A DNA stretch of 64,000 bases from contig NZ_QLYX01000002.1 in assembly GCF_003289645.1 (NCBI RefSeq), positions 310,001-374,000 of the forward strand, given 5' to 3'. This document shows positions 49,341 through 60,065 of the stretch, in pieces; within the stretch, counting starts at the first letter, position 1, and the number at the start of each line of letters is the position of its first letter. The notes beneath the pieces are model-generated. The model did no database searches, was not told where the DNA came from, and was given only the letters and a program-made list of their open reading frames with translations. The position numbers and the translations under genes are program-made. This stretch comes from Actinomadura craniellae. Its GTDB lineage: Bacteria > Actinomycetota > Actinomycetes > Streptosporangiales > Streptosporangiaceae.

Positions 49341-50723
49341 ATGAGCGAAACTCTCGAAACCCCCCGGGAAACGGTTTCCGCGACGGCCGAAGCGCTGGTG
49401 AAACCGCTCACGATCCCCGTCGAGGCGTACCTTTCCGAGGAGTACGCCCGGGCCGAACGCGACCAGCTGTGGGCCAAGGTGTGGCAGCAGGTCGGTCGCG
49501 TCGAGGAGCTTCCCGAGGTCGGCAGCTTCCTCACCTACGACATCCTCGATGACTCGATCATCGTCATGCGCACGGCGCCGGACCGGCTCCGCGCGTACTA
49601 CAACGTCTGCTCGCACCGGGGCCGCCGGCTCGTCGACACCCCGCCGGGCGCGCGGGACGCCCGCGGCCGTGGCCGGCAGTTCGTCTGCGGCTTCCACGGC
49701 TGGCGGTACGACATCGAAGGCCAGTGCACCCACGTGCCTGAGCGCGAGGACTGGCAGGGCAGCCTGGCCGACGAGAAGATCCGGCTCAAGGACGTCAAGG
49801 TCGACACCTGGGGCGGCTGGATCTGGATCAACATGGATCCGGACTGCGAGCCGCTGCGCGACTACCTGGAGCCCGCGGCCACCCTGCTCGACGCCTTCCA
49901 GCTCGAACGGTTCCGCTACCGGTGGCGCCGCTGGCTGGTCTTCGACTGCAACTGGAAGGTCGCCCTCGAGGCGTTCAACGAGACCTACCACGTGCCCTAC
50001 ACCCACCCGGAGTTCATCCCCTTCGGCAGCTTCCTCGGCTGGTCCAGGATCCAGGGCAGGCACAGCAACATCGGCTTCGAGGCGCCCAAGGGCCTGGAGG
50101 AGAACCAGGGCAAGCTGCGGATCGGCGGCGGTGTCGACGCCCGCGTGTCGACGGCCGAGATGCAGAATTTCATCTGGGAGAACGCCAACACCAACACCAC
50201 CGAGACGCTGGTGGACGTCGCGAACCGGCTGGTCGACGAGCTGCCGGAGGGCACGCCCCCCGACCAGGTGGCGAAGTACTGGCTGGAGACGGCCCGGCGT
50301 GAGGACGCCGAGCGCGGCGTGGTCTGGCCGACCGTCGAACCCGAAATCGTCGCCAAGAGCGGCACCGCCTGGCAGATCTTCCCCAACTTCCAGATCGGCC
50401 ACGGGCAGAACAACATGCTGTGCTACAACGCCCGGCCCTACGGCTACGACCCCGACAAGTGCATCTTCGAGGTCGCCGTCTACCAGCTCTTCCCGCAGGG
50501 CGAGGAGCCGGAGACCGAGTGGCTCTACACGCCGCAGGACGACCCGAACTGGCGCACCGTCCTGCCCCAGGACTTCTCCAACATGGCGGCCGTCCAGCAG
50601 GGCATGAAGGCGCGCGGCTTCACCGGCCCGAAGCCCAACCCCTACCGCGAGCGCGCCACCGTGAACCTGCACCACAACCTGGCCAAGTACATGGGCACCG
50701 GCGCGCCGCGCGAGCTCGACTGA
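49341..50723 (+). CDS. Rieske non-heme iron oxygenase, large subunit
   Basis: A 460-residue ring-hydroxylating oxygenase alpha-type subunit. The Rieske [2Fe-2S] ligands are in YNVCSHRGRRL (near residue 90) and FVCGFHGWRYD (near 115), longer-spaced than usual because of an Arg/Gly-rich insert (GARDARGRGR). The catalytic iron site is NETYHVPYTHPEF near 215 (E-x2-H-x4-H). GGAGA precedes ATG 49341. No beta subunit, ferredoxin or reductase gene is adjacent, so it may be an alpha-only oxygenase using distant redox partners. Confidence 0.9.
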   Translation: MSETLETPRETVSATAEALVKPLTIPVEAYLSEEYARAERDQLWAKVWQQVGRVEELPEVGSFLTYDILDDSIIVMRTAPDRLRAYYNVCSHRGRRLVDTPPGARDARGRGRQFVCGFHGWRYDIEGQCTHVPEREDWQGSLADEKIRLKDVKVDTWGGWIWINMDPDCEPLRDYLEPAATLLDAFQLERFRYRWRRWLVFDCNWKVALEAFNETYHVPYTHPEFIPFGSFLGWSRIQGRHSNIGFEAPKGLEENQGKLRIGGGVDARVSTAEMQNFIWENANTNTTETLVDVANRLVDELPEGTPPDQVAKYWLETARREDAERGVVWPTVEPEIVAKSGTAWQIFPNFQIGHGQNNMLCYNARPYGYDPDKCIFEVAVYQLFPQGEEPETEWLYTPQDDPNWRTVLPQDFSNMAAVQQGMKARGFTGPKPNPYRERATVNLHHNLAKYMGTGAPRELD

Positions 50724-50782
50724 AGTCCCCGACGTCCCCGCCCAGTTCCCCACAGCGAACGACCCTGAGCCGAGGATCCCGC

Positions 50783-52609
<1,827 letters not shown>

Positions 52610-52639
52610 CGGGCACCCGCGTCGTGAGAGGAACATTCC

Positions 52640-53557
52640 ATGCCTGAACTCAGGTTCGACGACCGGGTGGCCGTGATCACCGGCGCCGGTCGGGGGCTGG
52701 GGCGCGCCTACGCCCTGCTGCTCGCCGCCCAGGGGGCCAAGGTCGTCGTCAACGACCCGGGCGTCAGCCTGCGCGGGGACGGCGCCGACACCGGTCCCGC
52801 GGACGAGGTGGTCAAGGAGATCGCGGCGGCAGGCGGCGAGGCCGTCGCCTGCACCGAGTCCGTGGCGACGGCCGAGGGCGGCCAGGCGATCATCGAGTCG
52901 GCGCTCGACCACTACGGCCGGATCGACGTCCTCGTCCACAACGCCGGGATCCACCGGCCGGCGTCGCTGACGGAGATGACGTACGAGGACTTCGAGGACG
53001 TCCTGGACGTCCACCTGCGGGGCGCCTTCCACGTCGTCCGGGCGGCGTTCCCCCGGATGCGCGACGCGGGTTACGGCCGCGTCGTGCTGACCTCGTCGAT
53101 CGGCGGCCTGTACGGCAACCACAAGGTCGCCAACTACGCCGTGTCCAAGGCGGGCATGATCGGGCTGTCCAACGTGGTGGCGCTCGAAGGGGCCGACGCG
53201 GGCGTGAAATGCAACGTCATCGTCCCCGGCGCCCTGACGAGGATGGCCGAGGGGATCGACACCTCGGCCTACCCGCCCATGGGGCCGGAACTGGCGGCCC
53301 CGGTGGTGGGCTGGCTCGCGCACGAGTCCTGCTCGATCACCGGGGAGATGCTGGTGACGATCGCCGGCCGGGTGGCGCGGGCCTTCATCGCCGAGACCCC
53401 GGGCGTGTACCGGCCCTCCTGGTCGATCGAGCAGGTCGGCGAGCAGATCGACGCCATCCGCGACACCGGCGACCCCTGGGTCCTGCCGGTCGTCCCCTCG
53501 GCCCATGTCGACCACATCCGCAACAGCTTCGCGATGGCGACACAGGGCCGCCAGTAA
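52640..53557 (+). CDS. Short-chain dehydrogenase, MFE-2/3-hydroxyacyl-CoA dehydrogenase-like
   Basis: A 305-residue SDR with VAVITGAGRGLGRAYALLLAAQGAKVVVNDPG near the start, VLVHNAGIHRPAS, a catalytic Ser in LTSSIGGLYGN and YAVSK near residue 170. The VVVNDPG start and the long C-terminal tail (AGRVARAFIAETPGVYRPSWSIEQVGEQIDAI) resemble the dehydrogenase part of peroxisomal multifunctional enzymes, so an acyl-CoA or large alicyclic substrate is plausible. It follows the monooxygenase by 30 bp. Confidence 0.86.
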   Translation: MPELRFDDRVAVITGAGRGLGRAYALLLAAQGAKVVVNDPGVSLRGDGADTGPADEVVKEIAAAGGEAVACTESVATAEGGQAIIESALDHYGRIDVLVHNAGIHRPASLTEMTYEDFEDVLDVHLRGAFHVVRAAFPRMRDAGYGRVVLTSSIGGLYGNHKVANYAVSKAGMIGLSNVVALEGADAGVKCNVIVPGALTRMAEGIDTSAYPPMGPELAAPVVGWLAHESCSITGEMLVTIAGRVARAFIAETPGVYRPSWSIEQVGEQIDAIRDTGDPWVLPVVPSAHVDHIRNSFAMATQGRQ

Positions 53558-53580
53558 CCAGAATGGGAGTGGAATCAACC

Positions 53581-55287
53581 ATGGCGGTAAAGGTCTACGA
53601 GCGCCTTCTGCAGCTCTTCGAGGCCGAGGGAATCAACACGATCTTCGGTATTCCCGATCCGAACTTCGTGCACCTGTTCCACCTGGCCGAGGAACGCGGC
53701 TGGAACGTGGTCGCCCCGCACCACGAGGCGTCCGCCGGTTTCATGGCCGAGGCGGTGTCGCGGATGACCGGGAAGGCCGCGGTGTGCATCGGCACGCTGG
53801 GCCCCGGCGTCGCGAACCTGGCCCCGGCCATCATGTGCGCCATGGTGGAGAACTCGCCGGTGATCTTCCTGGGCGGGCAGCGCGCCCGCATCACCGAGCA
53901 GCGGGTCCGCCGCGGCCGCATCCAGTTCGTCCAGCAGGCCGGCCTGTTCGAGCCCTCGGTGAAGTACTGCGCCAGCATCGAGTACGCCGACCAGACCGAC
54001 GAGATCGTCCGCGAGGGCCTGCGCCAGGCGCTGTCGGGAACGCCGGGCCCGGTCTACATCGAGTACCCCTCCCACGTGATCCAGGAGGAGCTCGACGTCC
54101 CGCCGGCGGTGCCGCCCGCGTCCTACCGCCTGGTCGGCCAGCAGGCCGGCCCGGACAAGATCGCTGAGGCCGCGCAGGCCATCCGCGCGGCCAAGCAGCC
54201 GGTCCTGCTCGTCGGCCACGGCGTCCACACCGCCCGCGGCGGGGAGGCGGTCAGGCAGCTCGCCGACCTGATGGCCTGCCCGGTCATCCAGACCTCCGGC
54301 GGTACCTCGTACATCAAGGGCCTGGAGGACCGCACCTTCCCCTACGCCTTCTCGCCGTCGGGGGTCGAGGCGGTGGTGCAGTCCGACCTGTGCCTGGCCA
54401 TCGGCACCGAACTCGGCGAGCCGGTCCACTACGGGCGGGGGTACCACTGGGTCGCGAACGAGGCGAACCGCACCTGGATCCTCGTCGAGCAGGACCCCGA
54501 GGCGATCGGGGTGAACCGTTCGATCGACATACCGCTGGTGGGCGACCTGCGGGCGATCGTCCCGCAGCTCGTCGACGCGCTCAAGGACACACCGCGCACC
54601 CCGTCCCCGGAACTCGACGGCTGGATCAGGCAGGACGCCGCCCGGCTGGCGGAACTGGCGGAGACGGCCCCCTCCGGCATGTCGCCCGTGCACCCCGCAC
54701 GGCTGATCGTCGAAGCGACCAAGGTGTTCCCGGCGGACGGCATCATGGTGCGCGACGGTGGTGCCACCACCATCTTCGGCTGGACCTACTCGCAGGCCAA
54801 GCCGCACGACGTGATGTGGAACCAGAACTTCGGCCACCTGGGCACCGGGCTCCCCTACGCCGTCGGCGCCGGCGTGGCGGACGGCGGCAGGCGTCCCCTG
54901 ATGCTGATCACCGGGGACTCCTCGTTCATGTTCCACATCGCCGAGCTGGAGACGGCCGCGCGGCTGGGCCTGCCGCTCGTCTGCGTCGTGGCCGTCGACT
55001 ACGCCTGGGGCCTGGAGGTGGGCGTCTACAAGCGCACCTTCGGCCAGGGGTCGCGCGAGACGGGCACGCACTGGAGTAAGGACACCCGCCTCGACAAGGT
55101 CGCCGAGGGCTTCGGCTGCCACGGCGAGTACGTCGAGCGCGACGAGGACATCGCCCCCGCCATCAAGCGCGCCTACGCCAGCGGCAAGACCGCGGTCGTC
55201 CACGTGGCGGTCGACCCGAAGGCCAACTCCGAGGAGATGCCCAGCTACGACAAGTTCCGCACCTGGTACGCGGAGGGCACGCAGTGA
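53581..55287 (+). CDS. Thiamine diphosphate-dependent enzyme (acetolactate synthase-like)
   Basis: A 568-residue ThDP enzyme of the acetolactate synthase/hydroxyacyl-CoA lyase fold. The catalytic Glu region is PHHEASAGFMAEAVSRMTG near residue 45; the middle domain has KQPVLLVGHGVHTARGGEAVRQLADLMACPVIQTSGG; the C-terminal ThDP region is ITGDSSFMFHIAELETAARLGLPLVCVVAVDYAWG near 440-475. Where most relatives have the metal-binding Asn (as in GNDxxWG) this protein has Val. C-C bond cleavage of a diketone or hydroxyacyl compound, as in cyclohexane-1,2-dione hydrolase, is one idea. A GGGAGTGG ribosome site precedes ATG 53581. Confidence 0.85.
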   Translation: MAVKVYERLLQLFEAEGINTIFGIPDPNFVHLFHLAEERGWNVVAPHHEASAGFMAEAVSRMTGKAAVCIGTLGPGVANLAPAIMCAMVENSPVIFLGGQRARITEQRVRRGRIQFVQQAGLFEPSVKYCASIEYADQTDEIVREGLRQALSGTPGPVYIEYPSHVIQEELDVPPAVPPASYRLVGQQAGPDKIAEAAQAIRAAKQPVLLVGHGVHTARGGEAVRQLADLMACPVIQTSGGTSYIKGLEDRTFPYAFSPSGVEAVVQSDLCLAIGTELGEPVHYGRGYHWVANEANRTWILVEQDPEAIGVNRSIDIPLVGDLRAIVPQLVDALKDTPRTPSPELDGWIRQDAARLAELAETAPSGMSPVHPARLIVEATKVFPADGIMVRDGGATTIFGWTYSQAKPHDVMWNQNFGHLGTGLPYAVGAGVADGGRRPLMLITGDSSFMFHIAELETAARLGLPLVCVVAVDYAWGLEVGVYKRTFGQGSRETGTHWSKDTRLDKVAEGFGCHGEYVERDEDIAPAIKRAYASGKTAVVHVAVDPKANSEEMPSYDKFRTWYAEGTQ

Positions 55288-55309
55288 CCTGACCCCGGCC
55301 CGCCGCCGT

Positions 55310-55345
55310 GGCCGTGCGGTTCGCACCGGCGCGAACCGCACGGCC
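55310..55345. terminator. Strong hairpin after the ThDP gene
   Basis: Perfect 15-bp arms (55310-55324 and 55331-55345, starting GGCCGTGCGGTTCGC) with a 6-base loop. It would end or weaken transcription inside the plus-strand cluster. Confidence 0.7.
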
Positions 55346-55424
55346 GGGGCGTCCACCGCACCGGCCCGTACGGCCCACCCGCCGGACACATTCAACGAGC
55401 ACTTCGGAGAGGAATGTGCGAATC

Positions 55425-56858
55425 ATGCGTGAGTACCTGAAGTTCTACATCGGCGGCCAGTGGACCGACCCGGCGGAGCTGCGGACCCTGGACGTCGTCA
55501 ACCCCGCGACCGAGGAGGTCTGCGGCCGGGTGGCGGCCGGCTCGGCCGCCGACGTGGATCGGGCGGTCACCGCCGCCCGCAAGGCGTTCGCCGGCTGGGC
55601 GGCCACCAGCCGCGAGGACCGGATCAAGGTCCTGCAGAACATCCTGGAGGAGTACCAGCGGCGTTCGGGCGACCTCGCCGCGGCACTGACCGAGGAGATG
55701 GGCGCCCCGGCCGGGCTCGCCGGCGGTTTCCAGGTGGGGCTGGGGGCCGGGCACCTGACCAGGGCGATCGAGGTGCTGGAAAGCTTCGTCTTCGAGGAGC
55801 AGCGCGGCGCCACGCTGGTCGTCAAGGAGCCGATCGGCGTCTGCGGCCTGATCACCCCGTGGAACTGGCCCATGAACCAGATCGCCGTGAAGGTCTTCCC
55901 GGCCCTGGCGACCGGCTGCACCATGGTGCTCAAGCCGTCGGAGAAGTCGCCCTTCACCGGGCAGATCATGGCCGAGATCCTGGACGCCGCCGGCGTTCCC
56001 GCCGGGGTGTTCAACCTCGTCCAGGGTGACGGGGCCGGCGTCGGCGTGCCGCTGTCCAGCCACCCCGAGGTCGACATGGTCTCCTTCACCGGTTCGACCC
56101 GCGCGGGCGTCGAGGTCGCGAAGAACGCCGCGCCCGGCGTCAAGCGGGTCACCCAGGAGCTGGGCGGCAAGGGCCCGAACATCATCCTCGACGACGACGC
56201 CTTCGCCGCGAACGTCCGCGCGGGCGTGGTCGACATGATGAACAACTCCGGGCAAAGCTGCAGCGCGCCCTCGCGCATGCTGGTGCCCGCCGCGCGCATG
56301 GAGGAGGCCATCGGCGTCGCCCGAGAGGCCGCGGAGCAGACGACCGTGGGCGACCCCACCAGCGACGTCGCGATGGGCCCGGTGGCCTCGGCCGCCCAGT
56401 TCGAGAAGGTCCAGGGGCTGATCCAGAAGGGCATCGACGAGGGGGCCACGCTGGTGACCGGCGGCACCGGCCGCCCGGACGGGCTGGCGAAGGGCTTCTA
56501 CGTCAAGCCCACCGTCTTCGCCAACGTCACCAACGACATGACCATCGCCCGCGAGGAGATCTTCGGGCCGGTGGCCACGATCCTCGGCTACGAGGACCTG
56601 GACCACGCCGTCGAGATCGCCAACGACACGGAGTACGGCCTGGCCGGCTACGTGGCGGGCACCGACCTGGAGCAGGCCCGCGCCGTCGCCCGCCGGATCC
56701 GCTCCGGGTGGGTCGTCGTCAACGGCGGGTTCGACTTCGACTGCCCGTTCGGCGGCTACAAGAAGAGCGGTAACGGGCGCGAGTGGGGCGAGTTCGGCTT
56801 CCACGACTACCTGGAGACCAAGGGCATCCTCGGTTACGCACCCGACGCCGCCTCGTAG
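55425..56858 (+). CDS. NAD(P)-dependent aldehyde dehydrogenase
   Basis: A 477-residue aldehyde dehydrogenase: PIGVCGLITPWNWPMNQIAVKVFPALATGCTMVLKPSEKSP near residue 140, catalytic Glu in VTQELGGKGPNIIL near 248 and catalytic Cys in NNSGQSCSAPSRM near 282; the end has NGGFDFDCPFGGYKKSGNGREWG. It probably oxidises an aldehyde released by the ThDP enzyme or by ring opening. ATG 55425 is used; GTG 55416 has a closer GGAGAGG ribosome site and would add three residues. Hairpins stand on both sides, so it may be transcribed alone. Confidence 0.9.
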   Translation: MREYLKFYIGGQWTDPAELRTLDVVNPATEEVCGRVAAGSAADVDRAVTAARKAFAGWAATSREDRIKVLQNILEEYQRRSGDLAAALTEEMGAPAGLAGGFQVGLGAGHLTRAIEVLESFVFEEQRGATLVVKEPIGVCGLITPWNWPMNQIAVKVFPALATGCTMVLKPSEKSPFTGQIMAEILDAAGVPAGVFNLVQGDGAGVGVPLSSHPEVDMVSFTGSTRAGVEVAKNAAPGVKRVTQELGGKGPNIILDDDAFAANVRAGVVDMMNNSGQSCSAPSRMLVPAARMEEAIGVAREAAEQTTVGDPTSDVAMGPVASAAQFEKVQGLIQKGIDEGATLVTGGTGRPDGLAKGFYVKPTVFANVTNDMTIAREEIFGPVATILGYEDLDHAVEIANDTEYGLAGYVAGTDLEQARAVARRIRSGWVVVNGGFDFDCPFGGYKKSGNGREWGEFGFHDYLETKGILGYAPDAAS

Positions 56859-56869
56859 GACGGGCTCCC

Positions 56870-56919
56870 GCCGGTCTCCGGCCCGCCCCGGGGTGCCCCG
56901 GGGCGGGCCGGAGACCGGC
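56870..56919. terminator. 50-bp perfect hairpin after the aldehyde dehydrogenase gene
   Basis: Perfect 22-bp arms (56870-56891 and 56898-56919, starting GCCGGTCTCCGGCCC) around a 6-base loop. It is one of the strongest hairpins in the window and separates the aldehyde dehydrogenase from the SDR operon at 56973. Confidence 0.8.
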
Positions 56920-56972
56920 GCATCGCACGCGCCGGACGCCGGCACGTGATCGTCCCCGCCAGGAGGAGTTCC

Positions 56973-57833
56973 ATGGGTGCGCTGTCAGGCAAAGTCGCCG
57001 TCGTCACGGGTGCCAGCCGCGGCATCGGCAAAGGCATCGCGCTGGCGCTGGCCGAGCAGGGGGCCACGGTCTACGTCACCGGCCGCACGGTCACGCCCGG
57101 CACGTACCCGCTGCCCGGCACCATCGGCGAGACGGCGGCGGAGTGCGGTCGCCGCGGCGGCGAGGGCGTCGCCGTCCAGGTCGACCACGCGGAGGACGAC
57201 CACGTCGCCGCCCTCTTCGATCAGGTCGAGCGCGAGCGGGGCCGCCTCGACATCCTGGTCAACAACGCCTTCGCGCTGCCCGAGGACCTGACCGACGCGA
57301 CGCCCTTCTGGGAGAGGTCCCTCACCGACTGGAAGATGGTCGACGTCGGGGTGCGCTCGAACTTCGTGGCCGCCCGGCAAGCCGCCAAGATCATGGCACC
57401 GCGGAGGTCCGGCCTCATCGTGGCCATCTCCGGATACACCGGCGTGACGTACACCTACGGGGTCGTCTTCGGCACGGCCAAGTCCGCCGTGGACCGGATG
57501 GCGCGCGACATGGCCATCGAACTGAAACCGCACGGGGTGGCCTCCCTCTCGCTGTGGCAGGGCCTGACCTTCACCGAGCGGGCCGAACGCAACCTGGCCG
57601 GCGTTCCCGGCCTGCGGGGCGGGGCGGCCACCCGACCGGCGGACGGCTGCTCGCCCGAGTTCCCCGGACGGGTGATCGCGGCCCTCGCCGGCGATCCGGA
57701 AATCATGAAACGCACCGGCGGCACCTTCATCACCGCCGAACTGGCGCAGGACTACGGCATCAAGGACCTCGACGACAAGGTGATCCCGTCGCTGCGCGCC
57801 ACGCGCGGCGCCCCGATCTGGTCACCGGTGTAG
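56973..57833 (+). CDS. SDR-family protein with Phe in place of the catalytic Tyr
   Basis: A 286-residue SDR resembling the DHRS1 group: VAVVTGASRGIGKGIALALAEQGATVYVTGRT, LDILVNNAFALPEDLTDATPFWERSLTDWKMVDVGVRSNFVAARQAAKIM and AISGYTGVTYTYGVVFGTAKSAVDRMARDMAIEL. The active-site YxxxK reads FGTAK (Phe codon TTC near residue 165), while the catalytic Ser and Lys positions are kept. It may therefore bind cofactor without normal redox activity, or use the nearby Tyr in YTYG. AGGAGGAG precedes ATG 56973. Confidence 0.85.
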   Translation: MGALSGKVAVVTGASRGIGKGIALALAEQGATVYVTGRTVTPGTYPLPGTIGETAAECGRRGGEGVAVQVDHAEDDHVAALFDQVERERGRLDILVNNAFALPEDLTDATPFWERSLTDWKMVDVGVRSNFVAARQAAKIMAPRRSGLIVAISGYTGVTYTYGVVFGTAKSAVDRMARDMAIELKPHGVASLSLWQGLTFTERAERNLAGVPGLRGGAATRPADGCSPEFPGRVIAALAGDPEIMKRTGGTFITAELAQDYGIKDLDDKVIPSLRATRGAPIWSPV

Positions 57834-57873
57834 CGGGGCGAGACCACCACCGTCAGACGTCCCGGAGGACAGC

Positions 57874-58434
57874 ATGAGCACATCAATCACCCCGGAGAAG
57901 CTCGCCGAACTCGACAACCTGCTCGACCGCCAGCAGGTCCTCGACTGCCTGGTCCGGTTCAGCCGGGGCATGGACCGGTTCGACCGCGAACTCTTCCTCT
58001 CAGCCTTCCACGCCGATGCCACCATCGCCGCGGGCCCGTTCGTCGGCGGGCCGGCGGATCTCTACGACTGGGCGTCCGAACTGCACGGGCAGGGGCAGTC
58101 GGCGACGCACCACAACCTGCTGAACCACACCTGCGACATCGAGGGCGACGTCGCCCACACCGAGACGTACTACCTGTTCGTCGGCCGCAACCGCGACGAC
58201 AGCAACTGGATCGCGGGCGGGCGCTACCTCGACCGGCTGGAGCGCCGCGACGGCCGGTGGCGGATCGCCCTGCGCACCAACGCCATCGAATGGTCCGGAA
58301 CGGCCCCCACCATGCCCATCCCGTATGCGGAAGTGCCGGACATCCACCTCAACGGCACGCCGGCCCGCGGCAAGGACGATCCCTCCTACCGGCGCCCGCT
58401 GACCAACCAGCGGAAGACGCACATCCCTGACTGA
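57874..58434 (+). CDS. SnoaL-like (NTF2-fold) protein
   Basis: A 186-residue NTF2-like protein: LLDRQQVLDCLVRFSRGMDRFDRELFLSAFHADATIAAGPFVGGPADLYDWASEL, then HHNLLNHTCDIEGDVAHTETYYLFVGRNRDDSNWIAGGRYLDRLERRDGRWRI. This cone-shaped fold houses small isomerases, dehydratases and polyketide cyclases; the related fold also forms the beta subunit of Rieske oxygenases, but nothing here shows that role. It lies 40 bp after the SDR and 61 bp before the TauD gene, in the same direction. Confidence 0.8.
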   Translation: MSTSITPEKLAELDNLLDRQQVLDCLVRFSRGMDRFDRELFLSAFHADATIAAGPFVGGPADLYDWASELHGQGQSATHHNLLNHTCDIEGDVAHTETYYLFVGRNRDDSNWIAGGRYLDRLERRDGRWRIALRTNAIEWSGTAPTMPIPYAEVPDIHLNGTPARGKDDPSYRRPLTNQRKTHIPD

Positions 58435-58495
58435 GCGGTTCACGCCGTTCCCACGGCCGAGAACCGGGCCACCGGTCCGGAGAGAGGAGCGACGG

Positions 58496-59323
58496 ATGGC
58501 TGCGATCGCCACGCGGAAACTGGGTGAGACCGTCGGGGTGGAGGTGCTGGACGCCGACGTCGACCGCCTGCTGAACGACGACGACCTGCCCGCGGCGTGC
58601 ATGGAGGCGCTCGAAGAGCACGGCGTGCTGCTGTTCCGCGAACTGCACATCGACGACCACGCGCAGGTGGCGTTCTGCCGGCGGCTGGGCGAGCCGGTCA
58701 AGTTCCGCAACTACCCGATCCCGGAGGTCATGGAGATCAGCTTCGACCCGGGCAACCCGAACGCGGAGTACTTCGCGAGCAACGACTACTGGCACATCGA
58801 CGGCGCCCTGGACGAGATCCCGGCCAAGGCCTCGGTGATGAGCGCCCACGTGACCGCCACGGCGGGTGGCGAGACGGAGTTCGCCAGCACCTACGCGGCC
58901 TACGACGCCCTCTCCCCCGTGGAGCGGGAGCTCTACGCCGGGCTCCGGGTGGTCCACGCGTTCGAGGCGATCCAGCGGCTGACCTACCCGGACCCGACGC
59001 CGGAGCAGTTGGCGGAGTGGGCGTCGCGGGCGGCGCGGGAGCACCCGCTGGTGTGGGAGCACCGCTCGGGACGGCGTTCACTGGTGTTCGGGGCGACCGC
59101 CTCGCACATCGTGGGGATGGACGTCGAGGAGGGCCGGGCGCTGCTGGCGGACCTCGAACGGCGGGCCACCACACCGGACCGGGTGTTGCGGCACACCTGG
59201 TCGGTGGGCGACATGGTGATGTGGGACAACCGGGGCCTGGTCCACCGCGCGTGCCCCTTCGACCGGCGGCAGCCGCGCAGGATGCATCGGTCGACCCTCG
59301 CCGGCGACGAGCCGATCCGATGA
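58496..59323 (+). CDS. TauD/TfdA-family alpha-ketoglutarate-dependent dioxygenase
   Basis: A 275-residue non-heme iron dioxygenase. Iron ligands are His and Asp in DYWHIDGALDEIP near residue 98 and the distal His in NRGLVHRACPFD near 248; the Arg that binds alpha-ketoglutarate is in RRMHRSTLAG near 265. Such enzymes hydroxylate or cleave small substrates. It is a fourth kind of oxygenase in the cluster beside P450-independent Rieske and flavin enzymes. A GGAGAGGAG ribosome site lies before ATG 58496, and the stop overlaps the next SDR start (ATGA). Confidence 0.9.
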   Translation: MAAIATRKLGETVGVEVLDADVDRLLNDDDLPAACMEALEEHGVLLFRELHIDDHAQVAFCRRLGEPVKFRNYPIPEVMEISFDPGNPNAEYFASNDYWHIDGALDEIPAKASVMSAHVTATAGGETEFASTYAAYDALSPVERELYAGLRVVHAFEAIQRLTYPDPTPEQLAEWASRAAREHPLVWEHRSGRRSLVFGATASHIVGMDVEEGRALLADLERRATTPDRVLRHTWSVGDMVMWDNRGLVHRACPFDRRQPRRMHRSTLAGDEPIR

Positions 59324-60057
59324 GCGCCCGCACCGCCATCGTCACCGGGGGCGCCTCGGGCATCGGCGCGGCGATCGGCCGGCGGCTCGCGGCCGACGGC
59401 ACCATGGTGGCGATCTTCGACCCGGACGGTGCCGAGGCCGCGGCCGCGGCGATCGAGGACGCCGGCGGCAAGGCCATCGGCCTGCCCGTCGACGTGACCG
59501 ACCGCGCCGGCATCGACGCCGGGGTCGCCGCGGTGCGGGCCCGGCTCGGCCGGCCGACGATCCTGGTGAACAGCGCCGGGGTGTCCATCGACGGCCCGTT
59601 CCTCGACCTCACCGCCGAGACCTGGAACCGGCTGCTGGCCGTCAACCTCACCGGCACGTTCGACTGCTGCCAGGCGGTACTCCCGGACATGGTCGAGGAG
59701 GGCTGGGGCCGCATCGTCAACATCTCGTCGTCGAGCGTGCACAGCGGCGCCGCCAGGATGGCCGGCTACGTGGCGGCGAAGTCGGGCGTGGTCGGCCTCA
59801 CCAAGGTCCTGGCCCTGGAGTTCGGCCGGCACGGGATCACGGTCAACACGATCCCGCCCGGCTTCATCGACACCCCCATGCTGCGCCGGACCGTGCAGCG
59901 CGGCTTCGTCGACGTCGACCAGCAGACGGCGCGGACCCCGGTCGGCCGGATCGGCCGGCCCGAGGACGTCGCCGCCACCTGCGCGTTCCTGGTGAGCGAG
60001 GCGGCCGGCTACATCACCGGGCAGGTCATCGGCGTCAACGGCGGGCGGAACACCTGA
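59320..60057 (+). CDS. Short-chain dehydrogenase/reductase (FabG-like)
   Basis: A 245-residue SDR with TAIVTGGASGIGAAIGRRL, ILVNSAGVS, a catalytic Ser in NISSSSVHSG and YVAAK near residue 149, and the usual C-terminal YITGQVIGVNGG. It is the full-motif type of the family. ATG 59320 overlaps the dioxygenase stop. It is the last plus-strand gene before the convergent crotonase, with only 8 bp between the stops. Confidence 0.9.
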   Translation: MSARTAIVTGGASGIGAAIGRRLAADGTMVAIFDPDGAEAAAAAIEDAGGKAIGLPVDVTDRAGIDAGVAAVRARLGRPTILVNSAGVSIDGPFLDLTAETWNRLLAVNLTGTFDCCQAVLPDMVEEGWGRIVNISSSSVHSGAARMAGYVAAKSGVVGLTKVLALEFGRHGITVNTIPPGFIDTPMLRRTVQRGFVDVDQQTARTPVGRIGRPEDVAATCAFLVSEAAGYITGQVIGVNGGRNT

Positions 60058-60065
60058 CGCGTCGC

